Shown here: positions 55,586 to 63,946 of the stretch, in pieces
How positions within the stretch are numbered: the first letter of the stretch is position 1
How the letters are laid out: every line of letters starts with the position of its first letter
Assembly: GCA_036656795.1 (NCBI GenBank)
Contig: JAVXHR010000008.1
Coordinates: 16,571 to 80,570 of the forward strand
From: CAUPWF01 sp036656795
GTDB taxonomy: Bacteria > Bacillota > Clostridia > Lachnospirales > Lachnospiraceae
Length of the DNA stretch: 64,000 nucleotides
Direction: 5' to 3'
Translations under genes and position numbers: made by a program
Notes under the pieces: generated by a model
Databases searched by the model: none
Seen by the model: only the letters and a program-made list of their open reading frames with translations
Told to the model about the DNA's origin: nothing

Positions 55586-57166
55586 ATGGATTCCCTATTT
55601 TATATCTATCTAAAAATTATAAAAAACAAATTTAAAAAAGCCTTGAAACGCCCCGTTTTTTACTTATGCGCTTTAGGTGCCATTGCATATATCTCTATGC
55701 TTGCAGTCTTTTTGCTCAAAGTAATTCCCCAATTGGGGATCGACAAACCGATATATTTTGTTTTGTTAGTTAGTGCTTCCACCTTATACTTAGAACCAAC
55801 CTCGTTTATTGCATTTGCAAAGCGAAAGGGTTTGTTATTCTATCCAAGTGATATTCATTTTATCTTTCCCTCACCTATTCATCCGAAGCTCGTTCTCCTT
55901 TATGCTTATTCCAAGCAATTATGTGTGAATTTTATTGTTTCTATTGCGATTTTTTTAATTGGAATTATTAGTTTTCATATTCCATTTTCTACCATGTTAT
56001 TATATTTTTTATTCACACTATCCATGGGCAATCTATTAGAAGGCAGTTTAGTTGTCTTTCTATATGGAAACGAACGCTTTTCCCAGACTTTTCTTCGTAA
56101 TCTTGCAAGAATTCTCTGGCTATTCGTTGGCGCCTTAGTTGTAGTTGGAATCCTGCTCATTAAAACGCAAGGATTCTCTCTTGCAATTTTTGAAGAATAT
56201 CTTTCTTCCCCTTTGTTACAATGGATTCCTATTTTTGGTTGGAACGTTGCCATTATTCGTCTGATTCTCATAGGACCAACTTTGGTAAATGTAATCTGTA
56301 GTATCTTGTATATTGTTACTGTCCTAACCTTATTCGTATTTGCATACCGAATGAACTGTACTGGGGAATATTATGAATATGCCATGAAATTTGCAGATGA
56401 TTATCAAGAAGTAAAAACAAAGAAAAGTAAAGGAGAGACGGCATTCTTAGGAAAGAAAACACAATACAAAGTTGCCCACATCAACTATGTTGGCAACGGT
56501 GCAAAAGCTATCTTCTACCGTCAATTGTTAGAATACAAAAAAAATCGATTTTTTATATTTGGAATGCCCAGTGTACTGTCACTAGGCGGTGGCTTATTAA
56601 TTGTTTATCTTTTATACATCGGAGAGATTACAGCCACACCATCTTTCAAGTATTATATTGCCCCTTTATTGATGATGTATCTAAACTTAATATTTACCGG
56701 ATATCAGACAAAATGGGCTAAGGAACTTGAGAATCCCTATACCTTTTTAATTCCTGATACTCCCATCAGGAAATTATGGTATGCTACAATTATTGAACAT
56801 GTACGTGGTGCATTCAATGGATTACTTGCTGCAACTCCTATTGTCATTATATTAAGATTACCATTGTGGTACATTCCACTGTATATTATCCTAAATGTTG
56901 CAATTCAAGCAACTAAATTATATTCAGAAACTGTTTGTGAAGTCCTCTTAGGCAATACCTTAGGAAAAACCATTAAAACACTCTTGCGCACGTTGATTAC
57001 TTGGGCAATTATCGGAATTGTTGTTCCTATTTGCATGCTAGGAACACTCGTATACAATGGGGCACTTGGATTGACTTTTGCAACTCTCTATCTATTATTA
57101 ATGGCCATCCTTCTAGCTTACGTTGGTGCATCTGTCTTTGAACGCATGGAAATGATTGGGGAATAA
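55586..57166 (+). CDS. ABC exporter membrane protein (ABC_export-like)
   Basis: Membrane partner of the ATPase upstream, 526 residues from the ATG at 55586. A GTG at 55577 is open in frame but too close to the AGGAG site. Hydrophobic segments fall in two groups separated by a hydrophilic stretch around residues 270-320. Sequence such as FPSPIHPKLVLLYAYSKQL resembles the putative ABC-exporter family of Bacillota. It ends two bases before REP-like copy 4. Direction of transport and substrate are not known. Confidence 0.8.
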   Translation: MDSLFYIYLKIIKNKFKKALKRPVFYLCALGAIAYISMLAVFLLKVIPQLGIDKPIYFVLLVSASTLYLEPTSFIAFAKRKGLLFYPSDIHFIFPSPIHPKLVLLYAYSKQLCVNFIVSIAIFLIGIISFHIPFSTMLLYFLFTLSMGNLLEGSLVVFLYGNERFSQTFLRNLARILWLFVGALVVVGILLIKTQGFSLAIFEEYLSSPLLQWIPIFGWNVAIIRLILIGPTLVNVICSILYIVTVLTLFVFAYRMNCTGEYYEYAMKFADDYQEVKTKKSKGETAFLGKKTQYKVAHINYVGNGAKAIFYRQLLEYKKNRFFIFGMPSVLSLGGGLLIVYLLYIGEITATPSFKYYIAPLLMMYLNLIFTGYQTKWAKELENPYTFLIPDTPIRKLWYATIIEHVRGAFNGLLAATPIVIILRLPLWYIPLYIILNVAIQATKLYSETVCEVLLGNTLGKTIKTLLRTLITWAIIGIVVPICMLGTLVYNGALGLTFATLYLLLMAILLAYVGASVFERMEMIGE

Positions 57167-57210
57167 AATTGGGGACGGGGTATTTTGTAAAAATACCCCG
57201 TCCCCAATTT
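57166..57210. repeat. REP-like GGGGACGGGG element, copy 4
   Basis: A perfect 21-base inverted repeat (57166-57186, 57190-57210) with loop GTA. Unlike the other three copies it lacks the preceding half-unit. It sits between convergent genes, so it may also terminate both. Confidence 0.9.
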
Positions 57211-57226
57211 CAATTTATATTTATAT

Positions 57227-57508
57227 CTAATCTAATACATAAGGCATTAATGCGATATGTCTTGCTCTTTTAATTGCAACTGTAAGAGCTCTCTGATGTT
57301 TTGCACAATTTCCTGTGATTCTTCTAGGAAGAATTTTACCTCTCTCAGAAATATATCTTTTTAATTTTACTACGTCTTTATAATCGATGTCGTTATTATC
57401 TTTGCCACAGAATACACATACTTTCTTTCTTCTGCGACCCATACCGCCACCGCCACCGCTTCTTCTTCTCATTGGAGAATCAGATTTATTACTTTTTTCA
57501 TAAGCCAT
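57227..57508 (-). CDS. rpsR: 30S ribosomal protein S18
   Basis: Small-subunit protein that pairs with S6, 93 residues. It has the zinc-binding form, with CVFCGKD and NCAKHQ supplying three Cys and one His. A Gly-rich stretch (RRSGGGGGMGRRRKK) precedes the conserved core. The ATG at 57508 has AAGGAGG. The open frame extends 8 codons upstream without a site. It is last gene of the rpsF-ssb-rpsR operon. Confidence 0.97.
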   Translation of the reverse strand: MAYEKSNKSDSPMRRRSGGGGGMGRRRKKVCVFCGKDNNDIDYKDVVKLKRYISERGKILPRRITGNCAKHQRALTVAIKRARHIALMPYVLD

Positions 57509-57555
57509 TGTAACTACCTCCTTGCTTTTCATATTTGGTTTCTTTTTTCAATCTT

Positions 57556-57990
57556 TTAGCTGAATGGTAATTCCTCATCTATTCCGTCCGGAATATTCAT
57601 GAATCCATCTCCCGCATTTGCACTTGGAGATGGCGCAGGGCTTGCTTGATAATTATGTCCTTCACTTGCTGCTTTACTCTCTGCAAATTCTTGTTCTTCT
57701 ACAACAACTTCTGTTGTATATACTTTTACGCCTTCTTTATTGGTGTAACTTCCAGTTTGAATCCGCCCTGAAACTACAACACGAAGACCTTGACGAAAAT
57801 ACTTTTCTGAAAATTCTGCTGATTTACCAAATACTACACAATTGATAAAATCCGCGGTTGCTTCTCCGTCACGTTTGAATCTGCGATCAACAGCTAATGT
57901 ATATCTAGCAATTGCCAATGAATTCTCACCTTGTGAGTATCTAACTTCTGGATCTCTTGTTAAGCGTCCCATTAAAATTACTTTATTCAT
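57556..57990 (-). CDS. ssb: Single-stranded DNA-binding protein
   Basis: OB-fold protein coating single-stranded DNA in replication and repair, 144 residues. It has MNKVILMGRLTRDPEVRYSQ at the N-terminus and the acidic partner-binding tip DEELPFS at the C-terminus. The linker is Ala/Ser/Pro-rich. It lies between rpsF and rpsR, the usual Bacillota arrangement. Confidence 0.97.
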   Translation of the reverse strand: MNKVILMGRLTRDPEVRYSQGENSLAIARYTLAVDRRFKRDGEATADFINCVVFGKSAEFSEKYFRQGLRVVVSGRIQTGSYTNKEGVKVYTTEVVVEEQEFAESKAASEGHNYQASPAPSPSANAGDGFMNIPDGIDEELPFS

Positions 57991-58011
57991 GCGATTGTCC
58001 TCTTTTCTTCT

Positions 58012-58299
58012 CTATGCGTCTTGTCGAATGCATAAATATCTGATCACATTTTCCATAATGCGAAGTCTACTTTCAACTTCTGCTGGAACTGTAGAATCAG
58101 ATTCGAAGTGGATGAAATAGTAATACCCTTCTTTCATCTTTTGAATCTCGTAAGCTAATCTTTTCTTACCCCATTCATCAACGTCTGATACAGCACCACC
58201 GAAACGAGCAATAATTTCTTTTACTTTTTCAAGTGTTTCTGTTCTAGCGTCATCTTCAATCTTTGCATTAACAACAACAGCTAATTCATATTTGTTCAT
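58012..58299 (-). CDS. rpsF: 30S ribosomal protein S6
   Basis: S18-binding protein of the small-subunit platform, 95 residues. MNKYELAVVVNAKIED and the WGKKRLAYEIQKMKEGYY segment are typical. AAGGAGG precedes the ATG. It is first gene of rpsF-ssb-rpsR, with a leader hairpin at 58329-58345. Confidence 0.97.
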   Translation of the reverse strand: MNKYELAVVVNAKIEDDARTETLEKVKEIIARFGGAVSDVDEWGKKRLAYEIQKMKEGYYYFIHFESDSTVPAEVESRLRIMENVIRYLCIRQDA

Positions 58300-58328
58300 G
58301 TTGTTTGCACCTCCTTTTGGTCTCTGGC

Positions 58329-58345
58329 TCCCGACATTATCGGGA
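58329..58345 (-). promoter_or_regulatory. Leader hairpin of rpsF-ssb-rpsR, possible S6:S18 autoregulatory site
   Basis: TCCCGA/TCGGGA stem with a 5-base loop in the leader, about 30 bases before the start codon. The S6:S18 complex is known to bind leader RNAs with a CCG motif in other bacteria. The match here is by position and short sequence only. Confidence 0.45.
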
Positions 58346-58408
58346 ACAAGGAATTTTCTACTTATGAAGTATTAGTACCTCATAAGGAATAATATATCAC
58401 AATTAGAT

Positions 58409-58437
58409 ATGATACCATAGAACAATGCTTGTTTCAA
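58409..58437 (-). promoter_or_regulatory. Promoter of rpsF-ssb-rpsR
   Basis: On the minus strand TTGAAA (58437-58432), 17-base spacer, TATCAT (58414-58409) with TGG extended -10. The -35 overlaps the stop of the DUF951 gene. Confidence 0.7.
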
Positions 58438-58622
58438 GACTTTTTTTTGATTTCCTTTGTATTCTTTTCCACCAGTTTCCTTGGAACCATAATTTGATGT
58501 CCACACCCTACACATTTTAACCGGAAATCTGCCCCCACTCTCAGGATTTCCCACTCATAACTCCCACAAGGGTGTTTCTTCTTCATCTTAATGGTATCCC
58601 CCACTTCATATGTTACAGCCAT
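58434..58622 (-). CDS. DUF951 family protein
   Basis: Small protein of 62 residues found widely in Bacillota. Function is unknown. It is a basic single domain, MAVTYEVGDTIKMKKKHPCG followed by the CVGCGHQIMVPRKLVEK segment, whose Cys pair and upstream Cys could bind a metal. GGGAGG precedes the ATG. It lies 21 bases after the class B sortase gene and is probably in the same transcript. Confidence 0.88.
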   Translation of the reverse strand: MAVTYEVGDTIKMKKKHPCGSYEWEILRVGADFRLKCVGCGHQIMVPRKLVEKNTKEIKKKS

Positions 58623-58643
58623 ATTTCCTCCCCTCTCTATACA

Positions 58644-59420
58644 TTACTCTTCCTTAATCTTAACCCCACGTACGAGAAATCTATCTTCATTACTTGCTTT
58701 TGTACAAGTAGAAAGACTCACAATCTGATCCTTCGCTGTCACTTTTACACCGGTATCGTAATCTGATATACTTTTTGCTGCATCCAGATACGTTTGAAAT
58801 TCTTCCGGCGTCTGGTACCGGTAATTGTAAGCATCTGACACATCTTTTACAACCGTCACTGAAAATATCTGATACGTCGCCTTTTTTCCATTTGGTGTGT
58901 ATATATAAAAGTAAGGATATTTTTTATAGAATTCTTTGTCCGCATAGGACTCCAATTTTCCAAACATAATCCCCGTCTTAATACGATGTCCATAGATGAT
59001 TGTGTTCTTGTCCGTCATATCCCCTGAATTTCCCGCATCTATAAATAATGTTCCACCAATGTTATATTCACCCTCTAATGTGTGTCGAAGGTATTGCTGA
59101 TTATCCTTTCCATGGGCCACCGGATAACTAATAATAGATGGCTCATCAAAACGAATCCATGCCACAACATCTTCGTTAATTGATTTTAATTTTTTCCAAT
59201 CCACCTTGAATTCATCCTTTTTATCCGTTGTAATGACCATATCATTTATATTGTCATATTCTTTATATCCCTTATAATAATCTATTCCAATCTTACACAA
59301 TTGATATGCCGAAACTAAGAACACACAGATTGCAACCACTAAAATAATCGTTCTCCATATCTCCTTTTTTTCGCGCACCTTTCTTCGTCCTCTGTGATAA
59401 CTTTTATGATTCTTCTTCAT
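58644..59420 (-). CDS. srtB: Class B sortase
   Basis: Membrane-anchored transpeptidase that attaches surface proteins to peptidoglycan, 258 residues. A membrane helix at about 24-44 follows a very basic N-terminus. The catalytic His is in IIYGHRIKTG, the Cys in VSLSTCTKA and the Arg in EDRFLVRG. Class B enzymes of Clostridia, such as that of C. difficile, accept SPxTG-type motifs. That fits the two anchored proteins in this window (SPQTG and NVRTG), so they are the likely substrates. It lies 17 bases after the UPF0597-type gene. Confidence 0.93.
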   Translation of the reverse strand: MKKNHKSYHRGRRKVREKKEIWRTIILVVAICVFLVSAYQLCKIGIDYYKGYKEYDNINDMVITTDKKDEFKVDWKKLKSINEDVVAWIRFDEPSIISYPVAHGKDNQQYLRHTLEGEYNIGGTLFIDAGNSGDMTDKNTIIYGHRIKTGIMFGKLESYADKEFYKKYPYFYIYTPNGKKATYQIFSVTVVKDVSDAYNYRYQTPEEFQTYLDAAKSISDYDTGVKVTAKDQIVSLSTCTKASNEDRFLVRGVKIKEE

Positions 59421-59437
59421 TCTTTTTTCCCCATTTC

Positions 59438-60709
59438 CTACTTATGTTGTATAATATCCACAATTGTCTTCTCTGTCTCTATCATACCCGGTGATGCTAT
59501 TCTTCCCATATGTTCCATGGTATCTTCAGGACTCTTCCCATTAATTCCATGACAAGGTTCAATACAAATACCTTCCATTGCCATGTCTACAGCTCGAAAT
59601 GCAGCATCCGTTGCAACAATTCCTTTCATGACACAACCTTGATTTCCCCCATCGCATATCATGCCTGTCAATCCTGATGCCATATTGCAAAGGACTTTTG
59701 TTAAAGCCTCACATTCTCCACCTTTAAGGTAACATAAGGCACACGCCATACCCGTTCCGGCTGCAATTCCACAACCACAGAAAGCCGATAATTTCCCGGA
59801 ATATTCTTTAATATACATAGTAATCAGATAACTAAGTGCTGTTGCACGAAGCAATTGGTCCTCACTTACCTTTTCTCGATTCACTCGATAATATGCAAAC
59901 AATGGAAGCGTTGCAATAATTCCGTGAGCCCCACTTCCCGTAATGCTCATTGCCGGTTTATTCAGCCCTAATACTCTCGCCTCAATTGCCCCATTACATA
60001 ACAGTTGTGCTGTTTTCAATACGTCTTTTGAAATCAGTTGGTTTCCATTTTCTTTCTTAAGTTGTGGACCAAACGTGGTTTTATCAGAAGTCAATCCCTC
60101 TTCTAGGAGCTCCATATTCATGGAAAATGCTTCCCGTATAAAACTAATTTCTTCAATGGGAACTAAATCTGCATATTCCATCAATTGTTGTAAGGAATAT
60201 TGATGTATAATCACATCTTCCTCTTCCTTTACCTGACCGACTTCTTTTTGAACTATCTTCTCTCCATTTTTTTCTATTTCATAGATTGCTGTATGTCCAC
60301 CTGCGATGCGCACTGTACAAATATCTGTCTCTGTTCGAACAGTCGCATCAATCGTGATGCGTGCCCCCATATGGTCTAATTTCACAGACACTTTTCCCTG
60401 TTCTACCAGCTCCTGTGCTTTTCGGTCATCTTCTTTTGTCACGTGCGCTAACGCCTCCAGCTCTAACGTAGCATCTCCCGCTACTGCCCCCAGCGCTGCC
60501 GCATATACATTTCCAACTTGAGTAGAATTGGGAATTCCACAGGTGTATGCATTCTTATACATTCCCGAATTCAATCCAACTTCTATCCGCTGTATGGCGC
60601 CACACGTATGTCCCACTGCCGTAGCCACTGCATACGCAATTGCTCCGGGTTCCGTCACTCCTAATGCCGGTTTCATATCTTGTTTTAATAATTTTGTTAA
60701 CGCATTCAT
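59438..60709 (-). CDS. UPF0597-family protein (serine dehydratase-like / L-cysteine desulfidase-like)
   Basis: 423 residues. The family includes L-cysteine desulfidase of methanogens and proteins annotated as L-serine dehydratase-like, with an Fe-S cluster held by conserved Cys. Here MKPALGVTEPGAIAYAVATA is near the N-terminus, FCGCGIAAGTGMACALCY supplies Cys ligands, and CDGGNQGCVMK lies farther on. The ATG at 60709 has TAGGAG upstream. The longer reading (60784) adds 25 unlikely residues. The promoter at 60827-60855 overlaps a palindrome. Which amino acid it degrades is not certain. Confidence 0.82.
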   Translation of the reverse strand: MNALTKLLKQDMKPALGVTEPGAIAYAVATAVGHTCGAIQRIEVGLNSGMYKNAYTCGIPNSTQVGNVYAAALGAVAGDATLELEALAHVTKEDDRKAQELVEQGKVSVKLDHMGARITIDATVRTETDICTVRIAGGHTAIYEIEKNGEKIVQKEVGQVKEEEDVIIHQYSLQQLMEYADLVPIEEISFIREAFSMNMELLEEGLTSDKTTFGPQLKKENGNQLISKDVLKTAQLLCNGAIEARVLGLNKPAMSITGSGAHGIIATLPLFAYYRVNREKVSEDQLLRATALSYLITMYIKEYSGKLSAFCGCGIAAGTGMACALCYLKGGECEALTKVLCNMASGLTGMICDGGNQGCVMKGIVATDAAFRAVDMAMEGICIEPCHGINGKSPEDTMEHMGRIASPGMIETEKTIVDIIQHK

Positions 60710-60803
60710 AACCTGCACTCCTATCCAGAATAGATACTGAAGACTCACTTCCCTGCTTTCTTGTAATCTTACAGTTCTCAACATTTTTATATCTTTGGAT
60801 TTA

Positions 60804-60833
60804 TTATACTTATCTTATCTGTAATAAGTATAA
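60804..60833. promoter_or_regulatory. Ten-base inverted repeat at the UPF0597/FprA divergent promoter region
   Basis: TTATACTTAT/ATAAGTATAA with a 10-base spacer. Its right arm overlaps the -10 of the UPF0597-type gene, which suggests an operator. It lies between divergent genes. Confidence 0.5.
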
Positions 60834-60855
60834 CGAACAGCACCTGTTTTTACAA
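60827..60855 (-). promoter_or_regulatory. Promoter of the UPF0597-srtB-DUF951 unit
   Basis: On the minus strand TTGTAA (60855-60850), 17-base spacer, TATACT (60832-60827). Confidence 0.7.
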
Positions 60856-60953
60856 GACTTTTTCAATGATAGACACTGTTCTTCTTTTAATTGTGTTATG
60901 ATATAAAAATATGGTTAATACTATGAACAACACTAGATTCACGGAGGTACACT

Positions 60954-62156
60954 ATGAATACATTAGAACTAAAACACAATCTATACTGGACAGGAATCCA
61001 AGACCCTGCATTGCGCTCTTTTGATATTATAATGGAGACACAATACGGAACCTCTTATAATTCCTACATGATTAAGGGAACTAAAAAAACTGCATTAATC
61101 GAAACTGCTAAATTTCAATTCTATGAGGACTACCTTTCCTCTCTAAAACAATTAGTTGATATCAGCCAGATTGACTATATCATTATGAATCATACTGAGC
61201 CTGATCACTCCGGAAGCATCGAGCAATTGCTTGATTTAAACCCAGATATTACCATCTGTGGCACCATGGGAGCCATCAATTTTTTGAAAGAAATTATTAA
61301 TCATGATTTTTGTAGTCAGATTGTTAAATCCGGCGATATCCTTTCCTTAGGCGACAAAACCTTGCAATTTTTCCCTGCGCCCCAACTGCATTGGCCTGAT
61401 ACAATGTATACGTATCTAAAAGAAGATGAGGTGTTATTTACCTGCGATTCTTTTGGTGCACATTATAGCCATGACGGCGTCTTGCGAAGCTCAATCACCG
61501 ATTCCGCTGCGTATATGAATGCTGTCACATATTACTTCGATCATATAATATCTCCTTTTGCAATCCCGTATATGCAAAATGCATTGGCACTCATTGAACC
61601 TCTTTCTATTGATATGGTCTGTACCGGCCATGGTCCTGTGTTAGATAGTCATATTGACGAAGTCTTAGATTGTTATAAAAAATGGTGTACACCCATTCCA
61701 AAGACAAAGCCATCTGTCGTCATTGCTTATGTAAGTGCCTACGGATATACCAAAGAATTAGCCGAGAGCATAGACGCCGGCATTCTAGATAGTGGCGAAG
61801 TAACTACAGCGCTGTATAATATGGAACTTTCCGATACCACGGAAGTTGTATCAGCACTGGCCCAAGCAGACGGCATCTTACTAGGTTCTCCTACCATACT
61901 TGGAGATGCCTTGAAGCCAATATGGTCCTTAACTCTTTCTATGTCTCCCGTTACGCATCGTGGCAAACTTGCCGGCGCATTTGGAAGTTATGGTTGGAGT
62001 GGTGAAGCTGTTCCAAACTTACTTGAACGTCTAAAACAACTAAAACTAAATGTCATAGATGGATATCGTGTGAAATTTAAACCAAGCTCAGAGGAATTAA
62101 AAAAAGCATACGAATATGGTGTTTATGTTCGAAACACCATATTAAACAAAAAGTAG
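60954..62156 (+). CDS. fprA: FprA-family A-type flavoprotein
   Basis: Cytoplasmic diiron flavoprotein that reduces oxygen (or nitric oxide) to harmless products in anaerobes, 400 residues. The N-terminal metallo-beta-lactamase-like domain (about 1-250) has the diiron ligands NHTEPDHSGS and later TGHGPVLD. The C-terminal flavodoxin domain (about 255-400) begins VVIAYVSAYGYTKELAESI for FMN. GGAGG precedes the ATG. It is followed by rubrerythrin, a common oxygen-defence pairing. Confidence 0.95.
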   Translation: MNTLELKHNLYWTGIQDPALRSFDIIMETQYGTSYNSYMIKGTKKTALIETAKFQFYEDYLSSLKQLVDISQIDYIIMNHTEPDHSGSIEQLLDLNPDITICGTMGAINFLKEIINHDFCSQIVKSGDILSLGDKTLQFFPAPQLHWPDTMYTYLKEDEVLFTCDSFGAHYSHDGVLRSSITDSAAYMNAVTYYFDHIISPFAIPYMQNALALIEPLSIDMVCTGHGPVLDSHIDEVLDCYKKWCTPIPKTKPSVVIAYVSAYGYTKELAESIDAGILDSGEVTTALYNMELSDTTEVVSALAQADGILLGSPTILGDALKPIWSLTLSMSPVTHRGKLAGAFGSYGWSGEAVPNLLERLKQLKLNVIDGYRVKFKPSSEELKKAYEYGVYVRNTILNKK

Positions 62157-62185
62157 AAATACCTAAGTTACAGTATCAATAAAAC

Positions 62186-62215
62186 TTGTAACTTCCATCT
62201 CATTTGCCTTATAAT
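62186..62215 (+). promoter_or_regulatory. Predicted promoter of the rubrerythrin gene
   Basis: TTGTAA (62186-62191), 18-base spacer, TATAAT (62210-62215), about 60 bases before the ATG. Confidence 0.65.
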
Positions 62216-62274
62216 AGTACTTGTAAACACACAACCCAGACATAATCCACTGTCCATACAACAAGGAGGTTTCT

Positions 62275-62859
62275 ATGAATTCTATAAACTTAAAAGGAAC
62301 ACAATCAGAACAAAATATCAAAGCTGCACTCACCGGAGAATCCATTGCCCGTAACAAATATTCCTACTATGCACTAAAAGCTCGCGAAGAAGGAAACGAA
62401 GAAATTGCCCAGTTATTTGAACGTATGGCCAAAAATGAAATGACACATGCGAAGATATGGTACACTTTGCTAAATGGAGATATTGACAAGACCGAGCATA
62501 ACCTGTTAGACGCTGCCTCCGGTGAAAATACAGAATGGCGTGATATGTATCCATCTTTTGCTCAAAAAGCTCGTGAAGAGGGATTGGACTCTCTCGCACA
62601 GATGTTTGAAAAAGTAGCGGAGATCGAGCATGGACACGAAAAACAATTTTTAAAAACATTAATTGAATTCAAGAAAAAATCCGTTGATGTTTCTACTGAT
62701 AAGATTGCTGAAACTCCAGTACCTACAATGAAAACTGTCAGTGTACCCGGATATCGCTGCCAATTCTGTGGAGCCACTTTTGAAACACTTCCCGATGTAT
62801 GTGATGTATGCAAAGCAATTGGAGCCTTTGATCGATGTACAATCGAAAAGGATGCTTAG
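62275..62859 (+). CDS. rbr: Rubrerythrin
   Basis: Peroxide-reducing nonheme iron protein, 194 residues. The N-terminal ferritin-like domain (about 10-145) carries the ExxH/E pattern (LTGESIARNKYSYYALKARE, EMTHAKIW, EIEHGHEKQF). The C-terminal rubredoxin domain has CQFCGATF and CDVCKA binding a mononuclear iron. AGGAGG precedes the ATG. It works with the FprA-type oxygen reductase upstream, with its own promoter and terminator. Confidence 0.95.
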   Translation: MNSINLKGTQSEQNIKAALTGESIARNKYSYYALKAREEGNEEIAQLFERMAKNEMTHAKIWYTLLNGDIDKTEHNLLDAASGENTEWRDMYPSFAQKAREEGLDSLAQMFEKVAEIEHGHEKQFLKTLIEFKKKSVDVSTDKIAETPVPTMKTVSVPGYRCQFCGATFETLPDVCDVCKAIGAFDRCTIEKDA

Positions 62860-62895
62860 TCAATTATGATAGAAATATATTAATAACAAATAATC

Positions 62896-62935
62896 AAATA
62901 AATCACACATCTATTTCTAAATGTGTGATTTATTT
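62896..62935. terminator. Terminator between rubrerythrin and the 215-residue protein gene
   Basis: Perfect 15-base stem (62896-62910, 62921-62935) with a 10-base loop. It lies between convergent genes and is suited to both directions. Confidence 0.85.
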
Positions 62936-62971
62936 ATATCTATTGATAATAATATCTACTTCTCTTAATTT

Positions 62972-63619
62972 TTACTTTTTTTCCTCGTCCTTAGCGCCCA
63001 TTTTGTAGCCTTCAAGACTTCCGTTCTTTTCCCAGTACTCAAAACGATTATTAATCTCATCATGTGTTTTCTGTGTAATAGATGGAGTATTTCCCTTTAA
63101 ATCACCTAATACTGACGCAAATCCACGGTCTACTGCATCTTTCAATGTTGCAATCTTAGAGGTATCTCCTCCGGAAAGTGATACTGCCATGTCCATAATC
63201 TTGGTTGCAACTGCATCTATCCCCCATTTTCCGTTCTCAAACTCCGATGAAGTCTCCGGAACATCTTCTGTCTTTCCTGCATTAATCATCGCTAACTTGT
63301 CTAGATTCTGCGAAAAACTTTGTGCAAACATCATTGGATCTGATTGCATAGATTTACGGTTTTGCTTTCCAAGCATCTCTGTCAACATGTTTTGAAATGA
63401 TGCCATCTGATGATCTTTAATTGTTTTAATCTGTTCTGCATCTAATTTTTTTTGTTTGACATAAATTCCCGGATCCTCTTTTGGTTCTGTCTTTACAAAA
63501 TCATCTACATTCTTTTTAGTTTCAGCAACAACTTGCTCTGTAATTGCCTTCTCTGTTCTAGAAACCACTGTTGTATTTGTTGCCGCAACTGTTGGATTAT
63601 TAATTGGTGGAATAGCCAT
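62972..63619 (-). CDS. Unknown protein, hydrophilic, 215 residues
   Basis: I do not recognise a named family. The N-terminal 60 residues are Thr/Val/Lys-rich and likely disordered. The middle (about 65-115) is helical with Met/Gln-rich stretches (QMASFQNMLTEMLGK). The C-terminal part, SLSGGDTSKIATLKDAVDRG and PSITQKTHDEINNRFEYWE, resembles a short conserved pattern I associate with uncharacterised Clostridia proteins, some of them in flagellated species (from memory). There is no signal peptide, membrane segment or catalytic motif. AAGGAGG precedes the ATG. Confidence 0.72.
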   Translation of the reverse strand: MAIPPINNPTVAATNTTVVSRTEKAITEQVVAETKKNVDDFVKTEPKEDPGIYVKQKKLDAEQIKTIKDHQMASFQNMLTEMLGKQNRKSMQSDPMMFAQSFSQNLDKLAMINAGKTEDVPETSSEFENGKWGIDAVATKIMDMAVSLSGGDTSKIATLKDAVDRGFASVLGDLKGNTPSITQKTHDEINNRFEYWEKNGSLEGYKMGAKDEEKK

Positions 63620-63752
63620 CGTAACCCCTCCTTCTTACATTAGACTGTGTGCTCTCATTATGTCTTCTATTATGAGCTTATCGACATACCTCATCAATAA
63701 CATAAGGATTATATGAAATGTTTTTTATTATTTCCGTAAAATATTGTAAAAC

Positions 63753-63794
63753 AAAAAGCACTATATCTTCCATCTCAAGAAAACAGTGCTTTTT
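63753..63794 (-). terminator. Terminator of the tRNA transcript
   Basis: Perfect stem AAAAAGCACT/AGTGCTTTTT (63753-63762, 63785-63794) just past tRNA-Cys, continuing into T-rich sequence on the minus strand. Confidence 0.85.
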
Positions 63795-63797
63795 CTA

Positions 63798-63868
63798 AGG
63801 CGCCAACCAGATTTGAACTGGTGATAGAGGTGTTGCAGACCTTTGCCTTACCACTTGGCTATGGCGCC
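63798..63868 (-). tRNA. tRNA-Cys (GCA)
   Basis: 71 bases on the minus strand. The acceptor stem GGCGCCA closes with its partner and the unpaired discriminator base is U, as expected for tRNA-Cys. The anticodon loop CTGCAAC gives GCA. The T arm reads CCAGTTCAAATCTGG. The 3' CCA is not encoded. It matters locally because selenocysteine and Cys codons are used in the Grd-type genes, but this is an ordinary housekeeping tRNA. Confidence 0.95.
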
Positions 63869-63946
63869 ATCCATACATTATATGCATATACCACTAAAAT
63901 TATAACAAAAGACTACATCTACGTCAATACGTTTTGTAATCTTTCA

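Noticed and set aside
62161..62220. Possible PerR box before rubrerythrin
   Set aside because: TTATAAT is present, but the second half and spacing do not match the 15-base PerR consensus.
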